NCBI GenBank assembly: GCA_013396525.1
Contig: VWYX01001354.1
Span: 66,595 to 130,594 of the forward strand
Direction: 5' to 3'
Source: Chaetorhynchus papuensis
Taxonomy: Eukaryota > Chordata > Aves > Passeriformes > Rhipiduridae
DNA length: 64,000 nucleotides
Shown: positions 52,382 through 64,000 of the stretch, piece by piece
How the letters are laid out: the number at the start of each line of letters is the position of its first letter
How positions within the stretch are numbered: position 1 is the first letter of the stretch
Program-made: the position numbers and the translations under genes
Notes under the pieces: model-generated
Told to the model about the DNA's origin: nothing
What the model saw: the letters and a program-made list of their open reading frames with translations, nothing else
The model's database searches: none

Positions 52382-55300
52382 CTGCCACAACGACTTTATC
52401 TCTTTCCGGAGAATTCTTTGCAGCTAAGCTTTCTTCTCCAGGGGCTGGGTTTCTGAACAGTATCTCTGGACACAGCTTGAACTCAAGTACGTCCCTTTTG
52501 CATGATTTCTCAACTGTGGAGACAGACACATCTCTTTTCGAGTCGCTGTTCTGTGACACTTTGGTGGTTCTGTGCCAGACGGGTCTGACAGGTGATGTCT
52601 CCAATTTTGTCAGATAGATGCGCTCCTGTGCTGTACGTTTAAATGCCACTCTGTTCAGGTAGTGTTTTTTGGGCTCCTTTTGAAGATGCAGCTTTAGTCT
52701 GTTATTTCTTCTGTTTAGGTATAGCAGGTTTTTATCAGGAAACATTTTGTCAGAGCACTTGTCTTTGTTTTGACCATCGAGACGTCTTTCTTTGCTAGAA
52801 AAGTAGTTTCTGGACATGCTAGAAGTTCGAGCCCTTTTCCTCTGCAGTTTAAGCACAGAGCAATCTCCTAAGGAACTCCTTGGTTTCCAACCATTTTCTC
52901 CATTCAATTTTTTAGCTTTGTCAGCATTTAGGATGCAATTATGTGCAAGCTGCTTAGAACTCTTTGCTTCAGAGTGTTTCAGTCTTTCCTCTTCTAGCTT
53001 TGCTTTCTTAAATTCTCTCTTCCCAACCATATTTTCCTTCATCTTCCGTTTGTATGGCTGCTCCTGCAAAGGATGAACTTTCACAGATTTATGCTGAGAA
53101 TATTTTATGTTTCTTGATTTGAAGTCTACAGTGCTACTGTCTGAGAAGTTCGCAGCATCAGTTCGGTAACTACTCAATTTTTTATGTTTTATTTCTGCTG
53201 GTAATTTCACTTGCTCTTTGACATTAATTCCTACATCTTGCCTAAGCATCTCCTTTTGTTTCTTACTGTTTTGTCTTTCAGCTGAGTTCTCTTCACAAGT
53301 TTTAATTTTTTGTCCTTGACTGACTTCAGAGTGCTTAATTTCAGCAGTGTCTGACTTCACAAACCGGTTAATGTCAGTTTTGGATTTCATGGCCAAACCT
53401 GGTGTGGTTGTATCGTCTGAAAGGGGCTCAGTTTTAAAAACTCTCTCCTTCTTTCCAGACAACTTTGCCGTGTTGTCTGCGTGTGTATGATCAGTTTTCT
53501 CTGGTAACTCTTGCGATGCTGTCTGGTGCTCCTTTTTGTCAGAATGAAAGTCTTTATATGACAATTGGGTTCCTTTGTCAACTTTCCGATTTTCCTTACA
53601 ACTGCTGCTTTTGCATTTATCAGCATCCTGGTTTTCAGAGGAATTAAGTGGCTCAATTTTTTCCTGCTGTGTTGTAGGCAGTTTGCATTCATTATCCACC
53701 TTCGGCGTAGCTTTTTTGTTCATTGCAGAAGTGTATTTGCAAGTATCTTTATTTTTGCTAATACTGTCTGGGTTTTTTTCAGAAATTGTCAGGCTTCCCA
53801 CTGCACAGTTTTTCTTTTTCAAGGCATCAGATTGACTGTTATTTTCTTCTTTCTCTGCAGAGCCAGTACTTTCAGCTTTTGAAAGCTGACAATCGTTTTT
53901 CTCTGAACAAGATGTTTCTAACTGAGAGGGACTATGTGGTGTTTTACATGCTACAGATACACAACCCGTCAAAGAGCAATCTTCACTTTTTTCACTGAGG
54001 TTAGAAGTTTCTTGTGGGTCTTTTTCCTTCTCACATAGATTCTGACTAGGCTGGACACTGCCTTCAAGGTTGTCCTTGTCAGCACCAGCCTTTTCTGATT
54101 GTTGACTCACTGCTTTCTTGCTGTCACTAGAGGGACACTGGTTGTGTCCAGGAGACGGTTCTTGAACCTGATCAGAGCTTAACACTGCAATTTTAACCTG
54201 ATTTACTGGATCCTTCAAATGAGAATTCTTGTCACAAATTTTAACCTCTTTTTGAGATTGACTCTCCATCCCTCCAGCCACAGAACGATTTCGTGCTGCT
54301 TCTTTCGTTAGCGTATCAGCACCTTCAATGCCATATGGGAACTCTTGCACTAGATCAAACAGCTGATCTTTCAGATATTTACTAGGTTCTGTTCCAAAAA
54401 GGTTCACCTCCTTCTCTGTGCTATCTTTACTGGGCATGGAATTTTGTTTACTCTGGTCTCCTGGAACAGTGCATGCATTTGTCTTAGCAGTTATGCTGAT
54501 AGGAGGATCTAGTGAATTTTGAACTAACTTCTGGTTTATATTAGCAAGACTTTCTAAGTCATTTTCAGGATGCTTGAAAGATGCCTTGGATGACACATTT
54601 TGTTCAGAGGTAGAAGCTGCTTTTAGAGGATTGCCACTGCTTTCCTTCTCCAAATTACTTGATTCTTCCAACATCTTTAGCAGCAAGCTCTCCCTTTGGT
54701 AAGTGTTATTGCTCGGCTCAGTTTTATGCAAGTCCAGATGTTGTTCCTTTTGCCTTGCACCAGATGCATTTCCCTCTGATGCATGCGTCTCATAGACTGA
54801 CCTGAAGATGCCTGCTATTTGTGGATTATAAAATTTATCACCTTCAACAAGAGAGCATACACCAGAAATACAAAACATCTCATTTTCCAGCACAGCTGTG
54901 GATGTATCTCCTGCCTCTAACACAGCTTGCTTGTCTTCACGGTCTCTTATACCTTCTTGAGAGATTTGACTACAAAAATTTATGTCCAATTCAGGAAGAG
55001 AAGCCTTGTTTTGTAATCCAATATGCAGATTTTTTCTGGCATCTTGTGCAGATTGATTAACTTTCCTGTGGTTTTCATCATCTAATTTGATCGGTTGCAA
55101 ATCTGAGTCCACTTTTTGTTCCAGAACATAATCACTGGGTGATGACCAAGCATTTTCTGTTGTTCCTTTGGCAGTATTTGCCACACTTAAACCATCCTTC
55201 CCTTCTTCTAGCAAACTACATGCACTCCCCAGGTCAATCACTGGATAGGTTTTACCTTCAGGTGTTGGAATCTTGCCTGCCTGCTCACTTAGTGTTCTCT

Positions 55301-57641
55301 GTTCACAAAGTACCAAAGGAGAGACAACTGCAACTTGGGGTTCAAAATTTTTTGTCAAATTGGAAGTCAATGTATCAAGTTTTTGTGCCACAGAGGTGGT
55401 TGATACAGGCAAAACTGCCTCGTCCATGCTAGCCAGAACATTTTTTTTCCCTCTCTTCTTCGTGTTTTGGCTGGAGGGTGAAATCTGATTTGCTGTGGGG
55501 CTTTCATTTGACTGTTTATTTTGCACGCTTATGGATTCTGATGGATACTTCCCCCACAAACGCAGGCATGCAGCCAGCTCTTCCATAGAGTAACTACAAT
55601 TGCTCTGGTTACAGGATGCATTTTCAGTAAGTGGCGTTTTTTTCTGAGCTACCTCACTCTGGGATTTAGCATCAACAGATGCAGTTGTTCCTGATGCAGG
55701 AGAGTTTGTGTGAGCCACAGACGCCTGCTCACCTTTCAAACTTTCTACATTCTTCTCACTAGTGTCTTTTAGCAAGCTTCCACCTGAGACAGACGTATCG
55801 AGCAGTGATTTCTCACTGCACAGAAGACTCGTCAGTATTTTATCAGCAGTAGCACCAGCTGTCTTCTCTTTCAACGCATTTGTGCTGCTCAACACAAACT
55901 GAAGAAATGATGAGTTCTCGGGGCCAATTTGCACGCTCTTTGATGCAGTCAGGACAGAGCTCCCTGCTTGAGTAAAACACGAAGCACTGTTTGAGGAAGT
56001 CACAGTTCCTTGAGAAGAGGCCAAGACGTACACATCCCTTTGTTCCAAGGTGCTCTCAGGATTATTAAATTGAGCTGCGACTTTGCTCTGAGAGGGAATA
56101 GGAGTGAAGCTTGATGAAAGGCTTCCCTGCTCCACCTGAGGGTTACTTTGAGTCACCTCCAATCTTCTGTTACCAGCACTGGCTGGATTTTTGTCCTTTC
56201 TTTCTTCATGTGAAACCTTCAGCATGGGCCTCTCTGTCCTCACTGCTTCAGATGGGGAAGGTGGTACATTTTGATTGGGCACACATGGAAGACAATTAGG
56301 AGGAGGACATGGATAACTAGGAGGAGGAGGAGGAGGGAGAGCATTTTTGTCATGATAGATTTTTTTTTTATAATTATGAACCCTTTCAAGCAGGACAACC
56401 CTTTTTTTAAGACATTTCAGCTTTTCAGCTTCCCAAGCCAGTCTCTCCTTTGTAATTGCTACTCCACGTGTTGCTGCCGATGAAGAAATCTGAGCATTAA
56501 CGGGCCCGTTCATCAAACTACCAGTGTGGCTCTCTGGAACTGAAGCAGGATCACTCAGTGGCTTTGAAGTAAGAGCTTCTATTTCTTTCACAACATCAAG
56601 CAGTTCTTTGGGAATGCCAGGGGATGACAGAGAGCTTTCACTAAAAGACTGATTTGCTGTCACACTTCCACTTGGATTACAGACATTCCTGATTGATTGA
56701 CTGACTTCACCAGATTGCTGCTTCTGACAGCGTTGCTGGATACTGTTAAAACCAGGAGCATTTTTTGGATCCAGTGGGCACCTCTGCTGGCTAATGCTGT
56801 ATCCATTAGGTACATTTTGCACTTCCTGTGGTACACCCATTGAAGACTGTGCGGCAGGTCTTGGCAGGCAGTTGGCAGGCAACAAAGATGGTGCAGAACA
56901 TCCTCTAGGAGCTTCTGATCCCATCTGACTCGGCTGAAATTGTGGCAGCTGTACATTTGTTCCAGTATTCTGATTCACTGAGCACAAAACTTTACACTGA
57001 GTATTGGAACTAAAGATTTGGGGTTGCACATGTTGCCCAGAAGTCCCAAGAGGAAGAGAATTATTCTGGGGATGAATGCCACCTTGCTGTAGTGTGGCAA
57101 GTCTCAGGGAATTCTGCTGCGGCATTTCTGGCTGCACGGTGTAAGTGTTGGTAGTGGCATACTGAGGCTCCCTAAGGACGTTCCTTACATTATTCCCCGC
57201 GTTCATTTGAGAGGACAGGGGAGGTAAATTCCTGCAGGGATAACTGTAGGGATTAGAGACTGTAGGCCAGGAAGTCTGACTCATCTGTGCCCGCAGAGGT
57301 GAATTCTGAATGGGAGGTTTCGGAGCTGCTATGTACGTCTGTGAATGTTGGGTAACTGAGTATTTTGACATAAAAAAATTATTACCAGTTACAGATGCTC
57401 CTGGTGAGGTTTGATCTGAAGTTTTGAATCCTTCAGCATTTACAGCAGGGAAGGCAACATTGATAGTTGGCACATACACGATCTGGTTATTTTCAGCATA
57501 AGTGCATGCATTTTTAGAGGAGCTGGCATTTGTCTGAGGAAAGGCATGTCCATTAGGAAGTAACTGAGTGAAACATGCTCCTTTGTTCTGCACATTGGTA
57601 TTTGCATCAGGATTCTGGACTGGCCTTACGTTCCAGTCCAT
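52382..57641 (-). CDS. RESF1: RESF1 main coding exon (retroelement silencing factor 1)
   Basis: This giant exon encodes residues 1-1753 of RESF1 (formerly KIAA1551/C12orf35), a nuclear, largely disordered protein shown in mouse stem cells to support SETDB1-dependent H3K9me3 silencing of endogenous retroviruses. Islands matching mammalian RESF1 are a Lys-rich helical stretch KERLAWEAEKLKCLKKRV (about 394-430), CSYSMEELAACLRLW (about 680-700), VAVVSPLVL...TYPVIDLGSACSL (about 770-815), VCSLVEGDKFYNPQIAGIF (about 924-945), DLVQEFPYGIE (about 1086-1098), KKHYLNRVAFK...YLTKLETSP (about 1657-1690) and VLEFKLCPEILF (about 1717-1730). A poly-proline patch lies at about 433-452 and a basic, NLS-like KRKMKENMVGKREFKKAK at about 1527-1545. 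The ATG has a strong Kozak context (A at -3, G at +4). The donor GTATGA follows 52382, in phase 1. With two more exons the protein is about 1825 residues (human about 1747). The acceptor is probably just before 57680, leaving 39 nt of 5' UTR in this exon. Confidence 0.96.
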
Positions 57642-57680
57642 CTTTTCTTGTTTTCTTTTTCTTCAGGCAAAACCAAAATG
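57642..57680 (-). other. RESF1: 5' UTR part of RESF1 main exon and its acceptor
   Basis: On the minus strand a T-run ending in TTTAG (AG at 57682-57681) precedes the exon sequence CATTTTGG..., which runs 39 nt to the ATG. A second AG (GCCTGAAG) lies closer to the ATG but lacks a pyrimidine tract. Confidence 0.65.
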
Positions 57681-59712
57681 CTAAAAAAAAAAATTTACAA
57701 AAATTACAACCTTTTGACCAAGACCTATGTCACTTACTGAGAAGTGATTTAGAATGCATCATGAACAGAACTGTTGAACTTTAATTGCTAGGTAGGAGAG
57801 CAACCCCATTAGCACAACCCTAATGGATGTGAATGCTGACATTGTCAAGCTGCATAAATTGTTTCCCAGAACAGAGTTAAAGTAAAAAAAGAGAAGCAAC
57901 TAACAATTCTACTGACTATCTAATGACTAACAAAATCTTTACGTTATTCTGGCAATGCTATTATTATTCAACCTTTTGATTTAACAATAGATTGCTATAT
58001 TTACCTTCTTCATCCAAAACAATGGAAAAAACCCCAAGGTAGGTGTATAATATGACACAATAAACAATACTTCAGAGCTGAACATAAGAAACACCTACAG
58101 AATAAAATACAGGCCAGGGTTTTCAGACAGTAAGACTCAATTGCAATTATACCTTCAACTACAACAGAAGAAATGAAAAAATACTTTGTGTTTAGTGAAA
58201 ACCTCTCATAATAACGTGGCCCACTAGTTTAATTTTGAGAAACACGACTGTGCCTCTAGTGAGCTGCAAACAAGGCACCCCTAATTCTGTTGGTAGCATT
58301 AACATACTCAGCTGGGAGAAGGCATGAAGCATAGAGATGACAGCAACACTTCTGCTACTGCAGTACTTACACCTTCAGGAGGTGATAAAGTCACATATCT
58401 CTAAGTCTTCATGTGTTATATTCCAGAATGCACATGGATTACCAACAAACCCAACTGGGTGAGCATGTCACTCTGTAAAGTCGTCAGAGACAATGCCTTC
58501 AAACCCAAAGACTATTTCAGCCTTCAAAAAATGCACAAAAAACACAAAAACCCCCATGCCAACCTGTAAGAGTGAATGCTTGTCTGCATCTCTACAAGCT
58601 CCTCTCAGTATGGTCAAACTCAGCCAGGACAGAACAAACACCTCGCTTTGTGCAGGGTGTTAGACAGTTTCTCAACAAAATGTTTCGTGCCATTTCTCCC
58701 AGATCACCCAAGGCTCCTGAATTTCCTTCATGGGCTCTTTTAGATTTTAAGACTCTTCTGATTTTAATTTTGAGAATCAGAAGTATCACTCATATCTAGC
58801 CTATAAAAAATAAAAGACCCAATGTTATAATTTTCTGGGTGTTACTTTCAAGATTCAAAGACAGCTCTATCTTTCTTCACTCTTTTACCTTCTCTGCTCT
58901 CATAAGACACCAACAACAAAATGAAACACTAGGTTTTCTTAAACATTTAAATATTAAGATTTTAGATAAAGGCTAGCTTTGTTGAAATTAGTTAAAATAA
59001 ATGTAGGAAGCAAAACTCAGCTGGAGTTAATTAAGAAAATTAATGATTAGCCAAGAAGTACAGAATAAGCTTTGATTATCTGATGTTTGATCAGCTGTGT
59101 TTATAATGGGAAATAGGCAACACTGATTAATAAGCTTAAAGAAAAGTTTAAAAGGAAAGCTAGACAGTTATTGATTTCCCCATCTGAAACCTATTCAAAA
59201 GTAATGAAAAGAAAAACTGGGAGTCTTCCAAGGTCATATGTACTGTCGAAAACCAGAGAGGCAAAAAGGTCAAAGCGAGGAAGACAAGCTCTTACTTCAT
59301 CAAAACAGGACCCCTCCCCAGTTATAAGACCACCAACCCATTTTAAGTAGTGAACCACACATGCCTAATGACTTTTTTTGCTAATTTCCATATGAAGCGG
59401 GGAATGGGAGGTGTCCATGCTATGAATATGTATTTGTATTTTGAATATGTAGAACTGTCATAGATAAATAGACCCTGTACTGCTTTGTAACTTCAGAGCT
59501 GCTTATTAGGGAGAGATCCCTGTGGTTACCCCAGCATTGAATTAAACACACACTTTCTAACCCTGACGAGTTAGAGAGTCTTTGTCCATCCTAGTTGGGT
59601 ACTGATACTAGATCTATGCCCCTATTTTGGTAAATCAAAAAGAAATCAGGAAAACAAAGTTGCACATGAAATTCATAAAAAACATCAACAGCAGTGTTAA
59701 GGCAATACTTAC

Positions 59713-59797
59713 AGTAATGCAGGAATCTTAGAGGAGAAAACAGGCTTTTGCATCCAAGGTGAAGCTTTCAGGCTGCTAATAGTACACTGGGTATTTC
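59713..59797 (-). other. RESF1: Candidate noncoding 5' UTR exon of RESF1 (85 nt)
   Basis: Minus strand: the acceptor AATCATTTTTCAG (ending 59798) and the consensus donor GTAAGT (59712-59707) bound an 85-nt segment beginning GAAATACCC and ending GCATTACT. Such a well-formed pair just upstream of the RESF1 coding exon, in a gene family known to have untranslated 5' exons, suggests an internal 5' UTR exon. It contains an ATG (59753-59751) in weak context. It is inferred from splice signals only, without transcript evidence. Confidence 0.5.
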
Positions 59798-60049
59798 CTG
59801 AAAAATGATTGGGGATAAAACAATCACATCCTTGAATTAGACAAATGCTGAGGAAACTTAAGACATGTACATTTTCTGGGAACATAACTGTGAGAGAGGC
59901 AAACAAGACTAAGATGCCAACCACTAGTACCTCTAAAATCCTTGCTAGAGGAGGAACTTTGACTACATGCAGCAGACAACTTCACCAAGAGTAAAATCCA
60001 ATTATTGTCACCGTCAAGAGCAAAAAAAAAAAAAAAATTAGGAACCCCT

Positions 60050-60320
60050 TGTTGCAGCCAGGCAGGGGAAAAGGGAAGGGTTCATTGCAATGTTAAACCC
60101 TACAACCTGGCCCAAAAGGACCAGGTGTGGAGATTGTAATGGATGTACCTTGAAATTCTTGTAAGCCGTGAATTGATTTGTATGTTACAGGAACTTCTGT
60201 ATGAGGAACCACACAGGGCCATCCCCAAGAGTCATCTGCTCTTTTGAGATAAACTGTTTATCCCTAAAGCTGTTGGTCTGGTGTTTGTTACTATATTCCA
60301 AATCTAACTCTCCCAGGCTG
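60050..60320 (+). mobile_element. Possible degraded LTR
   Basis: The segment starts TGTTGCAGCC directly after a short unique flank beyond a poly(A) run. It contains GC-rich promoter-like sequence, a degenerate AGATAAAC near 60247-60255 in place of AATAAA, and a T/G-rich stretch (ggtctggtgtttgttac), a layout seen in avian LTRs. No target duplication was found and the 3' end is uncertain. The sequence to about 63180, including repeat copy C, may be the remainder of the same element. Confidence 0.3.
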
Positions 60321-62739
60321 CATCAAGTCCCTCCATTCCAGGGCCAACAGAGGGATGCAGTACGTGGCATCACAACTGGCCTGACCCTTGCAGCAGGTGC
60401 CTGATTGTTCTGGGGCCTTGCCCTGCCTGTGGGTGCCAGATGCTCTCATGGAGGAGACTACCTGGTCCCTTCTTTGAATAGAAAAAGTCAGAAAGGTAAA
60501 AGAGTGAAGGGAAAGTTACCCTGCCTATTTGTGTTAGCTCATGGTCTTAGAAATGCTGACCACTATCTGAACGCAGCTGAAGCCCAAGTTATCTCCCCAC
60601 AAACAACAAGTGTCTGAGGCCCAGAAGGACACTTAGGCTGGAATAGACACAACTCTATGACTCTTGCCACTGTCTCTGTAAGAAGCCTTGAGGTGACTGT
60701 GGACAAATCAGAGGGCCACAGGGTCCCTGCGATGGCAGTATCTGCCCAGGAAAAGCTTGACAGGTGGCTGGAAGCTGCCTGAAAGTGAGTTTCTGAAACA
60801 AAAATTGATCAAGACAACCAGGACAGAAATACTTGGTCCAGTTTCATTTCAGACAATCATATGTCATATTCCTCCCTCCTTGAAGACCAACTGGGCTCAT
60901 GAATCAGACCCAACTATTAAACTGAGTATTATGTCAATGGAGGCATCATGATCTGTGGCTCTGTGTGCTTTTTCACAGGCATAAACCCTAGCCAAGTCAG
61001 GTGATCACTCTCACAAATCTGTTACTGTGTGCTACTTAACCTGAATTGCAAATATGTCACATGACAGGCAGATACCCCCTGAATTTCATGATCAGAAGCC
61101 TGGGCCCTCCTGTAGGGTCTGGAATCTAACTACAAACTCCATTGGAAAACACAGGCTATGTTTCAGGTATCACAGATATCATGCTCAAAGATAAAGGCCT
61201 TGAGATGACCAATGTCCCCTGACTATTTCCTGGGGCAGTCCCACAAATTTGGCATTAAGCACAAGTAGGCTGGTTATCAATCATTCTATAGATGTAGCCT
61301 CTGTGAGCCAGATGAAATCCTATGAGCTTGTCATCCATCTGATGCCCAGCAGCACCCACTAGTTAAACAGTGCTGGCCCACTCAGAGCCCATTAACATTA
61401 GCAGGCACAGTGCCCAGCACCACATGGCCCCAGCTATCTGTAAAGTCAGTGCTGTGCTCATTCTGTCATGCTGCCTACTCTGTCAGGATGCAGCCACAGT
61501 TACCACCAAACCCCTTGTGTCAAGGTACTTAAAAGCCCCCCTAAGCCTGTGCTAAAGGGTCCTGATCCAAGGAACCTTGAAAGCCTGTTTAGCCCTGGGT
61601 ATTCCAACCAGGCAGCCCACAGAGTCCCAACACGTGTTTTACTGGCTTTTGCCAACAAGCCCCCATGCTGCACCTTTTCCCACCAGAGCCCTAGCAAGGG
61701 CCCTAGTGCCCCTCCCACCACTTATTCAGCTGGAAACCCTCCAGCCCTTGGTTACAATCAGCACCCCAGACAGACCCTGATTATCTTTCTCAGGTGCCAT
61801 TGAGGGTGCACCTTACAGAGACCTCCCATCTAGGGATACATGCCATCATCAGTGGTATCATCATCCACGTGTCCTCATGGGCAGTCAAAATTCTGCCTGC
61901 AGCTGACCACAGTGGAGGGGGGCACTTCTCTCACCCTCTGCAGCAGTCCACAGGTTACAGGAGCCCCTTCTGCCCTTCCCAAGGTCAGTCAAGTGTGACT
62001 TCCCTAAGAGCCAGCCAGCCTGCTGAGCTGCAGTTTTTGGGAGGTTCTAACCCCCACTGTGGAGTTGCTCCTACACAATTCTAGTCAGGTGTGCACAGCA
62101 GCAGTTTATCACTGCATGGAGCTGCAGAGCTATGCACCACAAAGGGCAGCCAAGTAACAGCCTCTGCTGAGTTGAACCTTGCCCAGCTGGGGCAGTGACT
62201 GAGTTTATATTTATATACCTCTGGGTTACATGCCTTGTTCTTCACAGGACTATAGGTACATGTCAGATAAGCAAGATGCAATAAGTTATCAGAGAGAATG
62301 GTAACATACAGATTACATCAGATAAGCTCCAGACAGTACATCCTTTTACAAGCATTTCACTCCAATAATTCGGCCACTTTTACTCAATGAGGCCATCAGG
62401 CAACACTGCAGATATTTCTAACCAGAAAGGCCTACCAAGGCCTACAAGGCATTAGCTTTTTTACTTCCACAGACAGAACCACTCATAGACCAGACCTTCC
62501 GTAAAGCTCCAGGGAAGGTACAATTTCCTGGTACTTCAGAATCAAACTCCCCCTACTTTGGGGACTCCGAGAAGCACCTCCCCTGCCTCCAGTGACCTAT
62601 GCTGTTAACACCCTGTGATCCTGCAAGTCCCAAAATTCATCATGTCTCTTCTCAGAGAACTGAAAAAACAGTGAATGTTCACTTGCACCCACTTCCCCTT
62701 TTAACAGCCCTAGCCAGTCAGCTCACAAGTCCAATGGCT

Positions 62740-63180
62740 CCTGACCAGGGCTACTGGAGCAGGACACGCTGCCTCCGTGGGGGTAAAGCAGCTCAAACAA
62801 TACCCTGATGGTAAAACTTATCAGTGATGGATGGAGAAGGGGGATCATGCTGCACTTGGCGTAGAACAATGCTGAGACCAGCCTCATGCAATAATCCCAA
62901 AGTTAAACACTCTGAGGAGGTGAAGAACAACGTTTCTTGGCAGAAACCGGCACAGGTGAGGATGTAACAAAGTTCCTGATAAAGCAACCAAGAAGTGATA
63001 GTACTGATAATTTACCTGACACTGCTGAGCTAAAGGCTACTGAGCTGAAACAGCTGGCCCAGGAACATCTGACTGACAGTCAATCACTATAATAGCCCAG
63101 TCCCAGTTTTTAACAGCAAGAACTTGTTACGAAAACATATCTAATGGTCTGGCACTGGGTGCTCCAACATTAAGTCCAGT
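62740..63180 (+). repeat. Unclassified dispersed repeat, copy C
   Basis: Colinear with the complement of 45540-45965. Shared blocks include gcaggacacgctgcctccg, agttaaacactctgaggagg, an acaggtgaggatgt block encoding TGEDV, gaaacagctggccc, and the trailing agcccagtcccagttttt. Copy C is interrupted by stops (for example TGA after KTYQ), so it is not a functional gene. Confidence 0.6.
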
Positions 63181-64000
63181 TGCATTCAAAAGAACCAGTC
63201 ATGTTCACAAATACTATGGTTTATTAAATACAACATACGTGGCTCTTTTGGATTGCCAGTGGTATCTGCATAAACTGCAAAGCAGCTAAACATAGCCCTA
63301 ACAATACAATGGCAATCACAAGTTAAATTTCTCATGTCAAAACACTCAGCATAGCAGAGGACACAAGTCTTACCAAAAGGTGCCCCTTCTGCAGAGGGCA
63401 AGGAAGATGAGTCCCTACAATTTTCATTTCAAATTCTCATCCCCCATCAAAACACAAAATCAGGGTCCTTTCATACCCTATTAGCCATTATTGTGCAAAG
63501 TGCTGTGGGTGGTCAAATTTTCTGTTCTTTGTGGTTGTGATGTATGCAGTATTTCTTGGTAAGAGGTATACCTGGTAGCAATTGTACAAAACATTTCCTG
63601 GTATTGAGACTGCACTGCTCCTTTCCCACTTTACATTCCTCCCCGATGCCATGGCAACACAAACCTCCATCAGGTTTCCATGTCTGCTCTGATCACTGAT
63701 GCTCTGATGTGTGGGCCCCACCTCACACTGAGCTTTGCTATTTTCTTCACTGTTTTATGCTTCTAACACTCTTAACATACCCCTCTTCTAGAAGTGTGTG
63801 TGGAGATTCCTCCTTTGAATGGGGACACCTTCAAGGTTATTTCTCGAAGCTGAGTTAAAGAGATATGCCCACAGACATGGTATGAGTGGGCAACATCAAT
63901 CTGTACTTAATTATTTTGCCAGATTTAAAATTGTCACTGTAATTATAGTTAACTATACTATACTGTGTAGTACATAATTCTGATTAAGGTCCTTTAGTCT

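Larger units (their letters stand above)
57681..64000. other. RESF1 5' intron and upstream region
   Basis: This region has no protein-coding exon I can support. It holds one candidate noncoding RESF1 exon (59713-59797), a poly(A) run near 60022, LTR-like sequence from about 60050, and an unclassified repeat copy (62740-63180). There is no CpG island, so the RESF1 promoter is likely beyond 64000. Small open frames (up to 111 codons, 61468-61803) show no recognisable family. Confidence 0.65.

Noticed and set aside
53387..53998. Several 60-105 codon frames antisense or frame-shifted within RESF1
   Set aside because: They are shadows of the 1753-codon exon, caused by its AT-rich, Lys/Ser-rich coding sequence.
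58315..58372. Second possible RESF1 5' exon ending at a GTAAGT donor near 58371 (minus)
   Set aside because: The donor is good but no acceptor with a pyrimidine tract lies at a suitable distance upstream.
1..64000. tRNA, rRNA, microRNA, CRISPR or prokaryotic-type elements
   Set aside because: No cloverleaf, rRNA signature or spaced direct-repeat array was seen on either strand. MicroRNAs cannot be excluded by reading alone.

Overview
The window looks like bird nuclear DNA, most likely a passerine (the order is a weak inference from the LTR style). The evidence is low gene density, long introns, several CR1 LINE fragments (the standard avian LINE), short solo LTRs, and two genes in the order and orientation known from vertebrate synteny: RESF1 followed by BICD1. 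Both genes lie on the minus strand, so transcription runs from high to low coordinates. There are no prokaryotic features such as operons, CRISPR arrays or IS elements.

Region by region: (1) 1-18853 is the start of BICD1 intron 1. It has no supported exon, but carries CR1 pieces, one probable LTR and simple repeats. (2) 18480-19860 is the BICD1 CpG-island promoter with coding exon 1 (71 codons, ATG at 19066, donor after 18854). A 193-base assembly gap (19185-19377) falls in the promoter or 5' UTR. (3) 19860-49190 is intergenic. I find no gene, but there are two related solo LTRs with their own target-site duplications, a third LTR of another family, CR1 fragments, a perfect 35-bp x 3 tandem repeat and two copies of an unclassified dispersed repeat. 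(4) 49190-57680 is the body of RESF1: a giant exon coding for 1753 residues, two short 3' coding exons whose splice sites and reading phases fit exactly, and a 3' UTR of about 1.1 kb with a clear polyadenylation signal. (5) 57681-64000 lies upstream of the RESF1 coding region. It contains a convincing 85-nt candidate 5' UTR exon (59713-59797) and, further out, retroelement-like sequence. No CpG island is seen here, so the RESF1 promoter is probably outside the window.

BICD1 is a coiled-coil adaptor linking dynein-dynactin to cargo. RESF1 is a nuclear factor known in mouse to help silence endogenous retroviruses. The two are neighbours, with no evident functional pathway in common. The most useful points for a second look are a one-base homopolymer difference that changes the RESF1 C-terminus, a predicted upstream ORF overlapping the RESF1 start codon, and a three-copy, coding-derived dispersed repeat that I cannot name.
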